This document shows, piece after piece, positions 26,080 through 35,800 of a stretch of 48,802 nucleotides of DNA. The position numbers and the translations under genes were made by a program. The stretch is taken from assembly GCA_027488935.1 (NCBI GenBank), contig JAIYAP010000085.1, positions 1 through 48,802 on the forward strand, written 5' to 3'. The stretch's first letter is position 1. Every line of letters begins with the position of its first letter. Below the pieces are notes generated by a model. The model was given only the letters and a program-made list of their open reading frames with translations. It searched no databases and had not been told where the DNA came from. Source of the stretch: Saprospiraceae bacterium (lineage in GTDB: Bacteria > Bacteroidota > Bacteroidia > Chitinophagales > Saprospiraceae).

Positions 26080-27261
26080 ATGGATCAATCGCCAATATTT
26101 TCTGGTCTTTTGGGGTTATTAAGACCTGCTATGAAACAACTACAAAACTTCTTTTTGTTCTGCTCAGGGGTAGAACTGTCTTTGCTTGATCGGTGCCCAT
26201 CTGATCGCAATAAATACATGGGCATTGGCGCAACGGTATTTTTCACAGGCGTATTGGCGTTTTTTTCTTCCAGTTTTGCCTTGTACACCATCTTTGATTC
26301 CTACTTTTTTGCCACAATTTTCGGCCTTGTGTGGGGTTTGATGATTTTCAACCTCGACCGCTATATTGTGCTCAGCATGAAAAGTTTTGGCAAATGGTGG
26401 CGCGACTGGCTGGTAGCATTGCCCCGTATTGCGCTCGCGGTATTGCTGGCATTGGTCATTTCCAAACCGCTGGAAATGAAGATTTTCGAAAAGGAAATCA
26501 AAGCCGAACTGGTAATGATGGAACAAGAAGTGTTCAAACAACAGGAAGATCAGTTAAAAACGCGTTTTCAAACTGGTTTGGATGATGCAAGGGCACAAAT
26601 CGCCATTTTAAAATCAGAAATAACGCAAAAGGCAGCCTTACGCGATACGCTTGTACGACAGGCCGTGCAAGAAGCCGATGGAACAGGAGGTTCGGGGAAA
26701 AAGAACCTCGGCCCGATTTACCGCGCCAAATTAGCCGCCGCTGAAAAAGCAGAAGTAGAGTTACAACAAACCCTGGCAACCAACCAACCGCTTATTTTGG
26801 AAAAAGAAAAGGCCAATCAAGCCCTGGAAATAACCATTCAAACGGAAACTGCGGGGTTGCAACGGTCCAAATACGACGGTATCGCGGCACGTATGGAGGC
26901 ACTTTCGCGTTTGGGAGGCCGCAGTCTGGCATTTTTATACGCCAGTTTGTTCATTACCCTGCTGTTCGTTGCCATCGAAACGGCGCCTATTTTGGTCAAA
27001 TTGATTTCCTACCGCAGCCCGTACGATTATTTGTTACACGAGCATGAGCACGTATTTGAAATGGCTACCCGGGAATCAACCACCTTGCGCGCAAATGCAA
27101 TCAATTTCAAACTAAAATTTGATACCGAAACCGGTCAACACCTGATCATTTCAAGCATTGCGATGGAAAAAGCCTTAATCGATCACAAACTCAAGGAAAA
27201 ACTGGAGGAATTGAAAAATAAACCATTCGATTGGAAATGGTCGCCCAAAACCAGTGCATAA
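26080..27261 (+). CDS. DUF4407 membrane protein
   Basis: The 393-residue product has three hydrophobic segments early on (about 48-68, 72-92 and 108-128) including the family hallmark GLMIFNLDRYIV, a long coiled-coil region (about 145-275, rich in Glu, Lys, Gln and Ala), and a further membrane segment near 285-305 (LYASLFITLLFVAIETAPILVKL). This is the DUF4407 arrangement, common in Bacteroidota and of unknown function. The start may be ATG 26080 or ATG 26131; the second also fits the family's usual beginning. It is followed by an inverted repeat. Confidence 0.88.
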   Translation: MDQSPIFSGLLGLLRPAMKQLQNFFLFCSGVELSLLDRCPSDRNKYMGIGATVFFTGVLAFFSSSFALYTIFDSYFFATIFGLVWGLMIFNLDRYIVLSMKSFGKWWRDWLVALPRIALAVLLALVISKPLEMKIFEKEIKAELVMMEQEVFKQQEDQLKTRFQTGLDDARAQIAILKSEITQKAALRDTLVRQAVQEADGTGGSGKKNLGPIYRAKLAAAEKAEVELQQTLATNQPLILEKEKANQALEITIQTETAGLQRSKYDGIAARMEALSRLGGRSLAFLYASLFITLLFVAIETAPILVKLISYRSPYDYLLHEHEHVFEMATRESTTLRANAINFKLKFDTETGQHLIISSIAMEKALIDHKLKEKLEELKNKPFDWKWSPKTSA

Positions 27262-27273
27262 ACCCCATCAGTA

Positions 27274-27318
27274 CAGGTTTTGAGCAAATGATTGGATCAT
27301 TCAACTGCTCAAAACCTG
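27274..27318. terminator. Inverted repeat between convergent genes
   Basis: Perfect 13-bp arms CAGGTTTTGAGCA (27274-27286) and TGCTCAAAACCTG (27306-27318) with a 19-nt loop lie 12 bp after the DUF4407 stop codon and 32 bp before the end of the convergent DedA gene. There is no T run on either side, so termination is likely but unproven. Confidence 0.5.
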
Positions 27319-27350
27319 TTAGATTTGTTGCGGTGAGGCATATAAATGCT

Positions 27351-28013
27351 TTATGCTTCCGTATTTGGTGTCTTTTTACCAAATCGGGCTTGAATAAATG
27401 CAAAAACTACGGGCAAAACAGAAACCCCAATGATCCCAAAAACAACAATTTCAAAGTTGTTTTTGATGATCGGAATCTGGCCAAAGAAGTAACCCGCCAG
27501 TGTAACACCCGTTACCCATAAAATACCGCCCACCACGCAATTGAACATAAAGCGGCGGTATTTCATATCTCCAACACCCGCCACAAAAGGAGCGAACGTG
27601 CGCACGATGGGAATAAAACGCGCCAAAATCAGTGTTTTACCACCATGTTTGTCGTAAAACTCCTGGGTTTTGGTAATATAGCTCCGTTTGATAAACCAAT
27701 AATCGCGGGTAAAAACACGGTTACCCAGGTATTTGCCAAAAAAGTAATTGGTATTGTCCCCCAAAATTGCAGCCGCAAACAAGAGTGGAATCAGGAGCCA
27801 AATGTTGAGGATGCCCGTTTTGGCCACCAAGGCACCTGCGGCAAACAACAACGAATCGCCCGGCAAAAAAGGCGTAACCACCAACCCTGTTTCACAAAAA
27901 ATAATCAGCGCCAAAATAAAATAGGTTTGCCACTGGTATTGGGTCAATAAGGCTTCCAGGTGTACATCCAGGTGTCGGATAAAATCAAGCAGCTGCGTCA
28001 ACAAATCAAGCAT
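27351..28013 (-). CDS. DedA family membrane protein
   Basis: The 220-residue integral membrane protein carries the SNARE-associated/VTT signature of the DedA family: CETGLVVTPFLPGDSLLFAAG, then GDNTNYFFGKYLG, and FYDKHGGKTLILARFIPIVRTFAPFVAG (given here in parts: FYDKHGGKTLILARF and IPIVRTFAPFVAG). Members act in undecaprenyl phosphate or phospholipid recycling across the inner membrane, and which lipid applies here is unknown. ATG 28013 is chosen over an in-frame TTG 10 codons upstream. It stands alone on the minus strand. Confidence 0.93.
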   Translation of the reverse strand: MLDLLTQLLDFIRHLDVHLEALLTQYQWQTYFILALIIFCETGLVVTPFLPGDSLLFAAGALVAKTGILNIWLLIPLLFAAAILGDNTNYFFGKYLGNRVFTRDYWFIKRSYITKTQEFYDKHGGKTLILARFIPIVRTFAPFVAGVGDMKYRRFMFNCVVGGILWVTGVTLAGYFFGQIPIIKNNFEIVVFGIIGVSVLPVVFAFIQARFGKKTPNTEA

Positions 28014-28212
28014 GTTGTGGTGTTTAAATGTCGGTGAAAGCAAATCAATTAAACGTTGTGGTGCATTTTTGAACGGCGCGAAGATAAAATAAGTTTATAA
28101 TCTGTTGCGCCTTCGAGCCATTGTTCCCCATGCCTAAGCAAGAACGATGCCGACAAAACAAACATTCCTGGCCAACCCGTGTGTAAATACCTAAAATAAA
28201 GCATCTGCTGTT

Positions 28213-28220
28213 TACCTTTG
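28213..28220 (+). promoter_or_regulatory. -7 box of the ECF sigma gene
   Basis: TACCTTTG, a perfect TAnnTTTG, 16 bp before the start codon. No TTTG at -33. The rest of the 28044-28236 gap shows nothing else. Confidence 0.55.
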
Positions 28221-28236
28221 TGGCGAAATTAAACGC

Positions 28237-28973
<737 letters not shown>

Positions 28974-28989
28974 GATCATCCATTCATCC

Positions 28990-29014
28990 CGACCTCGGAG
29001 AGGTCGTACATTTG
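28990..29014. repeat. REP-like unit with promoter-like tail
   Basis: Palindrome GACCTC-GGA-GAGGTC followed by GTACATTTG. In this copy the tail contains TACATTTG (29007-29014), a perfect -7 box, 138 bp upstream of the anti-sigma gene. The unit matches 169-191, where the corresponding tail is GTGCATTTG. Confidence 0.75.
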
Positions 29015-29108
29015 TTTTGGGGTAATAGGGAGGCGATACCAAGCACTGATTGGAAACGACATTCATGGTCATCCTTCGGCTTTTTGTCAACCATATTTGG
29101 GCATGTCC

Positions 29109-29143
29109 AAACTAACAACTGTCAACTAACAACTGTCAACTAA
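29109..29143. repeat. 14-bp tandem repeat AACTAACAACTGTC (2.5 units)
   Basis: Two exact 14-bp units plus a partial third end 9 bp before the anti-sigma start codon, so they lie in its leader. The unit contains TAA in two positions. Confidence 0.85.
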
Positions 29144-29152
29144 CATCTATTA

Positions 29153-30139
29153 ATGAATGAAGACCTGCGTTTCCAAGAATTGCTGGATCGTTGGGCCAAA
29201 GGGGAAGTAACCCGGGCCGACGAACAGGAATTGCTTGCGTTAAGTCGCGACGACGATTTTCGTAAGGAAGCACTGGATGGACTTTGGTCTACCCCAGCGG
29301 AACCGCATGCCCGGCATTTAGCCTCCCTTAAAGCGCGTTTACAAGCAAAAAACACCCAAAAACGCCGATTCCTTCCTCTACCCTTCCTGATGGCCATTGC
29401 GGCAATCAGCATCACCGTGGTGGCCGCAATTTGGTTTTTCTCCAACCGACCAGCTGCCGAACTGCCGATCGCCGAACAGATAGAATCCCCAAAACCGGAA
29501 ACATACACCCTGGATAGCAACCCAAACCAGGACGCCATTGCACTGCTAGACCAAAAGAAAACCACACCCGCGCTTTCGAATGACCCCGATTACAACCGAA
29601 GTTTGGACAACATCCCCGTTACAAAATCGGACCAGGCAGCAACGGAGGATCGCGCAGCCAATACCCTGGAAGCGGATGAAAGCAGGGCAATGCAAGATGT
29701 CGCAGCCAATAAGGAAGCAGAAAACGCAGACCTTGCCATGGAACAAAAAAAGGCTGAAAGTATCCAGGCGCCCGCGGCCGCACCGGCGAAACCGGTCTTA
29801 ACACCCGAAGCTTCCAAAGACGCCATTGCAAGCAAAAAGTCCACTTCAGATAAAGCATCTGCACGTGCCAAGGATGCGCCCGAGTTGATTTCGGATGCGC
29901 TGCGCGAATACATCCGGCGCAATGCACGATTGACCGAAGCAGCCCGCAATCAGAATATTTCAGGGACAGTTCGACTTCAATTTGCCATTAATGAGGCCGG
30001 GAAAGCCGAAAATATCGTGGTTTTAAAAGGGCTGGGGTATGGTTGCGACGAAATTGCGCAAAAACTCCTACGCGCATGGGACTTCCCAACGGGCAATAAA
30101 CGCAGCGGAATTGAATTGGAAATCCCTTTTGTACGATGA
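29153..30139 (+). CDS. Anti-sigma-like membrane protein with TonB C-terminal domain
   Basis: The 328-residue product starts with a cytoplasmic helical region (about 1-62; FQELLDRWAKGEVTRADEQE) of the zinc-free anti-sigma type, one membrane segment (about 73-95; LPFLMAIAAISITVVAAIWFF), a long low-complexity Ala/Lys/Glu periplasmic linker (about 100-245), and a TonB-type C-terminal domain (about 250-328; ISGTVRLQFAINEAGKAENI). The position after an ECF sigma gene supports an anti-sigma role, by which the TonB-like domain would sense or bind an envelope component. Its stop overlaps the next gene's start by 4 bp (ATGA), so translation is coupled. Confidence 0.8.
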   Translation: MNEDLRFQELLDRWAKGEVTRADEQELLALSRDDDFRKEALDGLWSTPAEPHARHLASLKARLQAKNTQKRRFLPLPFLMAIAAISITVVAAIWFFSNRPAAELPIAEQIESPKPETYTLDSNPNQDAIALLDQKKTTPALSNDPDYNRSLDNIPVTKSDQAATEDRAANTLEADESRAMQDVAANKEAENADLAMEQKKAESIQAPAAAPAKPVLTPEASKDAIASKKSTSDKASARAKDAPELISDALREYIRRNARLTEAARNQNISGTVRLQFAINEAGKAENIVVLKGLGYGCDEIAQKLLRAWDFPTGNKRSGIELEIPFVR

Positions 30140-31029
30140 GTATAAAACTGGACTTTCTAACCATACGAAAATGGTTGTTACAACCCTATCCGAGTGGTAC
30201 AGAGGCGCATGGAAAATGGCGAACCGCCCTGTTTGGATTCTTGTTTGTTACATTTTTTCTTTATCTGTTCAAACCCTTTGGCGGTTACAGGTTTGAAGGC
30301 AACAACTGGCAATGGCTCCTTGAATGTCTCGGTTTCGGAAGTGTTACGTTACTGGTTTCCATCTTTTGGGCTTTGTTGACACAGTTTTTTTCCAACATTT
30401 TTGATGAAACACGTTGGAATGTGTGGAAAGAGCTGGTGACTACCATGATTTTTGTGACCCTCATTGGAAGCGGCAATCTCTTGTATGCCGCTTATCGGTA
30501 TGAACAGCCCGTCACTTTGCGTTATTTTATGTTGTGGCAATTTATTACCTGGTCGGTGGGTATTTTCCCCGTTTCTTTTGGCGTTTTTTTCAAACAGTTG
30601 CGGCTCATGAACCGATATCGGCAAGAGGCTCAGCAACTTACGCAACAGGTTGTAACACACATGCACAAACCTGCTACACATCAAATACTTCGTTTGGTGG
30701 GTGAAAACTTGGGAGAATTGCTCGAAATCGAAGCGCAGGATTTGTTATACGTGATGGCTGCCGACAATTATGTGGTGGTATATTACCAGGAATCCCAAGT
30801 GCTTAAAAATCGCATGTTGCGTAGTTCGCTTAAAAAAATAGCCGAACAATTGGAAGCATTTCCGCAGTGCTTCCGCTGCCACCGTACCCATTTAGTCAAC
30901 CTCGATCAGGTTCAAGCGGTGCTTGGCAATGCCCAAGGATACAAGTTACAATTGGCTTTCGGCGACCAGTTGATTCCTGTTTCGCGCACCCTGAATGACA
31001 CCATCCGCACGCGGTTGAATGCATTATAG
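30136..31029 (+). CDS. Membrane-bound LytTR transcriptional regulator
   Basis: The 297-residue protein has four membrane segments in the N-terminal half (about 28-48, 60-85, 94-117 and 130-155) and a C-terminal LytTR DNA-binding domain (about 195-297; VMAADNYVVVYYQ, FRCHRTHLVNLDQVQ, LIPVSRTLNDTI). It lacks a receiver domain, so the membrane part is the likely sensor, directly controlling DNA binding. The start ATG overlaps the anti-sigma stop. Together with the sigma and anti-sigma genes it forms a three-gene regulatory locus. Confidence 0.9.
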   Translation: MSIKLDFLTIRKWLLQPYPSGTEAHGKWRTALFGFLFVTFFLYLFKPFGGYRFEGNNWQWLLECLGFGSVTLLVSIFWALLTQFFSNIFDETRWNVWKELVTTMIFVTLIGSGNLLYAAYRYEQPVTLRYFMLWQFITWSVGIFPVSFGVFFKQLRLMNRYRQEAQQLTQQVVTHMHKPATHQILRLVGENLGELLEIEAQDLLYVMAADNYVVVYYQESQVLKNRMLRSSLKKIAEQLEAFPQCFRCHRTHLVNLDQVQAVLGNAQGYKLQLAFGDQLIPVSRTLNDTIRTRLNAL

Positions 31030-31112
31030 GCTTCCCATCTACCCCTTTTGCGTGCATTTCCTCCCGAAAGCTTGCAATTTACCCCTTTCCTTTGTTGTCA
31101 GTCCCTCCTTAT

Positions 31113-31142
31113 TTTGAATGAACTTTCAAGGTTGTTCCTTTG
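31113..31142 (+). promoter_or_regulatory. Promoter of the DUF2306-like gene
   Basis: TTTG at 31113-31116, an 18-bp spacer and TTCCTTTG at 31135-31142 (one mismatch to TAnnTTTG). The leader to the ATG would be about 50 nt. Confidence 0.4.
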
Positions 31143-31198
31143 CAGCATTCCACAAGCAACCAGAACCAACCATTTGTCATTATCATTCAAAGCCTGTC

Positions 31199-31861
31199 AT
31201 GCAACTCTTTCTCAAATTGTTCCTTTTTCTCCACGTTTTTGCCGGTATCGTTACCCTCATTGCTGGTCCGATTGCGATATTTTATAATTTTAAAAACGTC
31301 CGAGCGCACCGTTTAGCGGGAAAAATTTTCTTTTACGCCATGTTGTTTGTGGTAGTAAGTTCGGTTTTTGGATTTATAAAACGCCCGGATGCCGTGTTTT
31401 ATCAGTTTCTGCTGGGTATTGCCGTGCTGGTATTCAGTGATATTATGCGGGGCACCCGAGCGATATTGTTCATGAAAAAGCGCATACAAGTAGGTCCGAT
31501 TGATTATGCGCACTCGGTGCTGCTGGGCATTTTTGCGCTCGGGATGCTGGGCATGTCCGCCTGGCATTCGAGCAAAGGCACCATGATTGCATTTCCGATT
31601 TTATTTGGCGTATTTGGTACTGGCGCTTTGCTTAATACGGTGCGCAATTACCGCTTGTTTAGCAACCCGGCATTGGTAACAGCAAACAAGTGGTATTTGA
31701 CCCACATTTCGAGTATGATCGGCGCGTTTATTGCCTCCACAACGGCCTTTACGGTAAATGTAGGCCAGGTTTTACCCTGGTATTTACAGTGGTTTGGTCC
31801 TACGCTGCTGCTCGTTCCGGTACAAATTTATTTTTTGCGAAAAGTTAAGATAAAAGCATAG
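31199..31861 (+). CDS. DUF2306-like integral membrane protein
   Basis: The 220-residue product has about seven hydrophobic segments and conserved small motifs of the group (HVFAGIVTLIAGPIAIF, VRAHRLAGKIFFYAM, KWYLTHISSMIGAFIASTTAF split as KWYLTHISSMIGAF and IASTTAF). His residues at the membrane edges (HRLAGK, THISSM) recall heme- or quinone-binding four-helix proteins, but no function is established. ATG 31199 is used because the upstream residues are hydrophilic and unlike the family. Monocistronic, with its own promoter-like sequence. Confidence 0.75.
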   Translation: MQLFLKLFLFLHVFAGIVTLIAGPIAIFYNFKNVRAHRLAGKIFFYAMLFVVVSSVFGFIKRPDAVFYQFLLGIAVLVFSDIMRGTRAILFMKKRIQVGPIDYAHSVLLGIFALGMLGMSAWHSSKGTMIAFPILFGVFGTGALLNTVRNYRLFSNPALVTANKWYLTHISSMIGAFIASTTAFTVNVGQVLPWYLQWFGPTLLLVPVQIYFLRKVKIKA

Positions 31862-32030
31862 ATCATTTGTTTATCTGATTTATGATTCTATTTTTGTGCA
31901 TTATTTTGCTGCAACAGGTGTTGTGAAAATCATTTTGTACCCACAAAGCCAATTATTCAAAACCTGTAGCATTGGCACATACCTAAATATGTAATTAAAT
32001 CAAACTCATTTCATATTAAATGCTTAAACA

Positions 32031-32702
32031 ATGAAAAACTTATTATCTATTGCCATGCTTCTGCTGTTTTGCGTACTCACTGCAAACGCACAAACCGAAA
32101 AAGGAACCTTTTCACTGGGATTACGCAACTTTTCTCCAGGTGGTATCTTGCAAAACACCACGCTTTCACAAACCAATTTCATCGGAATTGGATTTGGAAA
32201 GGTAAAATCCAAAACTAACGATGTAGATGGCGATGAAACAAAGTATTCTGTCGTTGGATTGGGCCTGAATGCCCAGTATTTTGTTGCCAACAACTTTTCT
32301 TTAGGGCTGCTTTCTAATATCTTTACCCAGAAGGAAACAATAGAAGAGACTCCAAACAACGATCGGGAAGAGTTTACAGTCAACATTTTATTGGTCGGCC
32401 CACAAATCCGCTATTATTTTAACATCGGCGCAAAAACCAAATTGTACTTAGATGCTTATGCCGCGGTGGGCAATTCAAAAGTAAAATACACAGGTGAAGA
32501 CGATGAAACCACCAAACTATCCTCTTTTGGTGGCGGTCTGAATTTCGCCTACTTTCCTAGTCCAAATTTTTCGGTCGACTTGGGTTTAGGTTACGATATC
32601 TTCAGAACAAAAGATGAATTTGACTTTTTGGGCGATACCATCAAAGTAGAAAATACGACTGGCGGCGTAGTATTCGATCTCGGATTCAGTGCCTTTTTCT
32701 AG
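32031..32702 (+). CDS. Outer-membrane beta-barrel protein
   Basis: The 223-residue product has a signal peptide (MKNLLSIAMLLLFCVLTANA) and alternating aromatic/polar strands typical of small porin-like barrels (FSLGLRNFSPGG, YSVVGLGLNAQYFVANNFSLG, IRYYFNIGAKTKLYLDAYAAVG split here as IRYYFNIGAKTKLY and LDAYAAVG), ending in Phe (GFSAFF) as expected for barrel assembly. Function cannot be given beyond an OprF/OmpW-like size. It lies 169 bp after the DUF2306-like gene; that gap holds no clear promoter, only a weak TAGCATTG at 31967. Confidence 0.85.
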   Translation: MKNLLSIAMLLLFCVLTANAQTEKGTFSLGLRNFSPGGILQNTTLSQTNFIGIGFGKVKSKTNDVDGDETKYSVVGLGLNAQYFVANNFSLGLLSNIFTQKETIEETPNNDREEFTVNILLVGPQIRYYFNIGAKTKLYLDAYAAVGNSKVKYTGEDDETTKLSSFGGGLNFAYFPSPNFSVDLGLGYDIFRTKDEFDFLGDTIKVENTTGGVVFDLGFSAFF

Positions 32703-32721
32703 CCGAACCGTTTTTTTGGGG

Positions 32722-32729
32722 TATCTTTG
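32722..32729 (+). promoter_or_regulatory. -7 box of the AsmA-like gene
   Basis: TATCTTTG followed by C, a full consensus match, 124 bp upstream of the start codon. A second TACATTTG lies at 32845-32852, immediately before the ATG. Confidence 0.55.
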
Positions 32730-32787
32730 CATAGATTGGCTTGAAATTGAGCCATCTAGGCAATAAAAGAAGACAAAAACAAGATTC

Positions 32788-32836
32788 TACAAGGTTCCTT
32801 CAACACGCTATTGGCATTGTTGGCGTCTACCTTGTA
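32788..32836 (+). promoter_or_regulatory. Possible leader hairpin of the AsmA-like gene
   Basis: TACAAGGT (32788-32795) and ACCTTGTA (32829-32836) are exact inverted copies separated by 33 nt, inside the presumed leader. Pairing could control access to the start region. No known riboswitch recognised. Confidence 0.35.
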
Positions 32837-32853
32837 AGGTTCACTACATTTGA

Positions 32854-35800
32854 ATGAAGGTTTTAGAGCGTTTTTTAGAAACCGTTTGGGCGTGGTTATG
32901 GCATATCCTGGCATTTATAGCAATTCTGCTGTTTTGTGCGCATCTTTGGTTTGTCAATAACTCTGAAAAAGTGCTCGAAAATACGATTCGTATCGGGTCT
33001 AATGGTAAACTTAATTGCGCTGTAAAACGATTTTCAATAAACTATTTTACCAATGTCATCAATGTTGATGACATTGGTATTTTTAATACAGATTCTACCG
33101 ACGAGGAAACATCCTATAAACTTACCGTTCATAACTTCCACCTGCGTATCCGCTCTAAATGGGATTTAATATTTAATAGCAGATTATTAATTGATTCCCT
33201 TATTTTTAACCATCCCGAAATTGTAATCACCAGGGTGCCAAAACACCTCAAAACTAAAACCAACCGCAAAATATTGTTGGTGCAGGAATTGGGTAAATTG
33301 TATAAAACCATCAATAATTCGCTGGAGGTCCTCAACCTTGATTTGTTTGAAATCAAAGAAGGACGTCTATTGGTCAAAGAAGCAGGAGCCGCAGATAAAA
33401 ACCCATTACAAATAGATCATATTTATTTCAGGGTTGATAAAATATCGATTAACGCCGAAAACATCAGAGATAAAACGCGCTTTCATTTTTCAGAACGTAT
33501 TATTTTAAAGGTTTTGGAGCAAAAAATCGTGCTCCCGGATGGTGAAAGTACAATAGCATTTAAGGAATTACTCATTGATACAAAGGAAAAAATGGTCCGT
33601 GTTACGGCACCAAAATTGAATTTATTGCCATTTAAAGATAAAAACAGCAGCTTGGCATTTGAAGCCAACCGTGTAAGTATGCTAGGACTCGATTTCAATT
33701 CCTTGTATGTGCATGATTTGCTAAAAATTGACTCCTTTTTTCTTGAAAGCCCCAGCGTAAACCTCGATTACTTCAAACCAGGCAAAACTAAAAGCGCCGC
33801 CCGAAAAAGGATCGAAATTGATACTTTTATCAATCGACTACCCATTGCCATCAACATTGGCCATATCGTCATGCAACAAGGCGGCCTGACCATACAACTA
33901 CATAAATCGGGCAAAACCACCGCATTTTCTACCCAAAATGACGATATCGCCATTTCTAACTTTCATTTGAATGATCCATCCGACCACGGGATTCGTTTAA
34001 CCGGATTTAATTATACCCTGCGGCATTATGTCGGGTTCTCCGCAGACAGTACCTACCGATTTGATTTTGATAGCCTTCAGTTTATAAATAACAGAATTAT
34101 ACTCTATAATTTACAGGTAACAACCGCCAATAAAGACCGCGCTAAATTGCTCCGAAATTACGTCGTTCCGCGTTTTGAAATAAAGGAAATGGACTGGTTT
34201 TCTTTTGTCCTTGAAAATCATCTAATTGCTAAAGAAGCAATTATGTATGATCCAGAACTAAATTTGGAAAGGAATAAACTAAAGGAAGTGGAGCCGGATG
34301 AGCAGACGAAAAAAAAGAAATCACTCTATGAAGTATTGTCCCTATTTGATAAGATTATTGATCTCGAACAACTGCAAATAATCAATGGTGCATTTAATTT
34401 TAAACAAGCCAACAACCTAAATGCCCATATTCAGAACCTGAATTTGAATATTTACTTAAATGACCTTGGTAAAGCGCGCACACCCGAAGACCTGGTACAT
34501 ACATTTCGTGATTTGTCTTTCGATTCGGCAACGGTACATAATACGGCTAATTTATTGACTGTTAGTAAATCAGTGCTTGATATCGTAAAACAAAAACTTG
34601 CCATCCGAAACTTGCAGTATCAGTCGGATAACAACAATATCACCATGGCACTGAAAGGCGTGGAAATTCAGGATTTTTTAATTGATACAAACTTTTTGGA
34701 TTTAAGTGCAATTTCGTGGAAAGAAGGTGCTATCCATATTGATGACAACCCAAAAAACAACGAAAAATCATACAAAGGCAACAAAAACGCTGCCGAATTG
34801 CGCATTAACAAGATTACAGGAAAAAATACTTCCCTGTATTATTCCGATAAGCAACTCAAAGCGAGCGTCTTTTTATCTACTTTTTCAGCCAATAATTTTT
34901 ACAAAGAAAAAGGCAAACCTTTCCAATTGGAAGATTTAATGTTTGCCGGCAATTCCATTCGTGCTACCTGGCCGCAAGGCAATTTGCGTGGAGATGAATT
35001 TTGGGTACAAGACCAACAACAATCTGGTTTTAAAAACCTCCGTTTCGTACAAAATAATAAAACGGATAGTTTGCTACTTGAAATTCCGGAGTTTCAATTT
35101 ATTCCCGATATCAAGCAAATGGCCCATAAAGAGGCCATTATTTTAGATAAAGTGCAGATTAAGCAGCCCCAATTCTATTTTACCAGTACCCTTGCGGTGG
35201 GCACACAAAAGAATACAACGGTCCATTTGCCTCCCTTCGAGTTTGCAAACTTATGGATAGAAGACGCCAAATTAGCCATCAAACTACCTGAAAGCACCGT
35301 ACAACTTGAATCCTGCACCCTACAAGCAAAGGACTTCGTATCCACTTATGACAGTTTGTTGTATTTTGATGCATTGCAGGTCAAATTAAATAAGGCGCAT
35401 ATTCAAAACACCGATCAGTTTCAGATTTCCATGCCCGGAAAGGCGGTGCTCAAAACCGCATATTGTTCTTATCATTGGAACCAGCAACGTTGGAAAATCC
35501 AGGATTTGTCGTTTGCTGCCGACAGCTTGGGGTATTTGAATGGTGCGCATAAAAAGCAAACTCGGTTGAACTTGTATGGATTGGATTTAATGGTTCCGGG
35601 CATGCTCCTGACAGCCGATATGGAGACACCCATGCCCTGGTTGATCAACCGCTCCAACGCGCAAATGCAATTGGCACAGGTAGATTGGCGCCGGGAAAAC
35701 ATGCACCTTCAAGTACATCAAATTCGTTTTGACCAAAAGGAAAAATGGCTGCACTTGGATACCTTTTCGCTGAATCCGGGGAAAAACCGCGATAGTTTTT

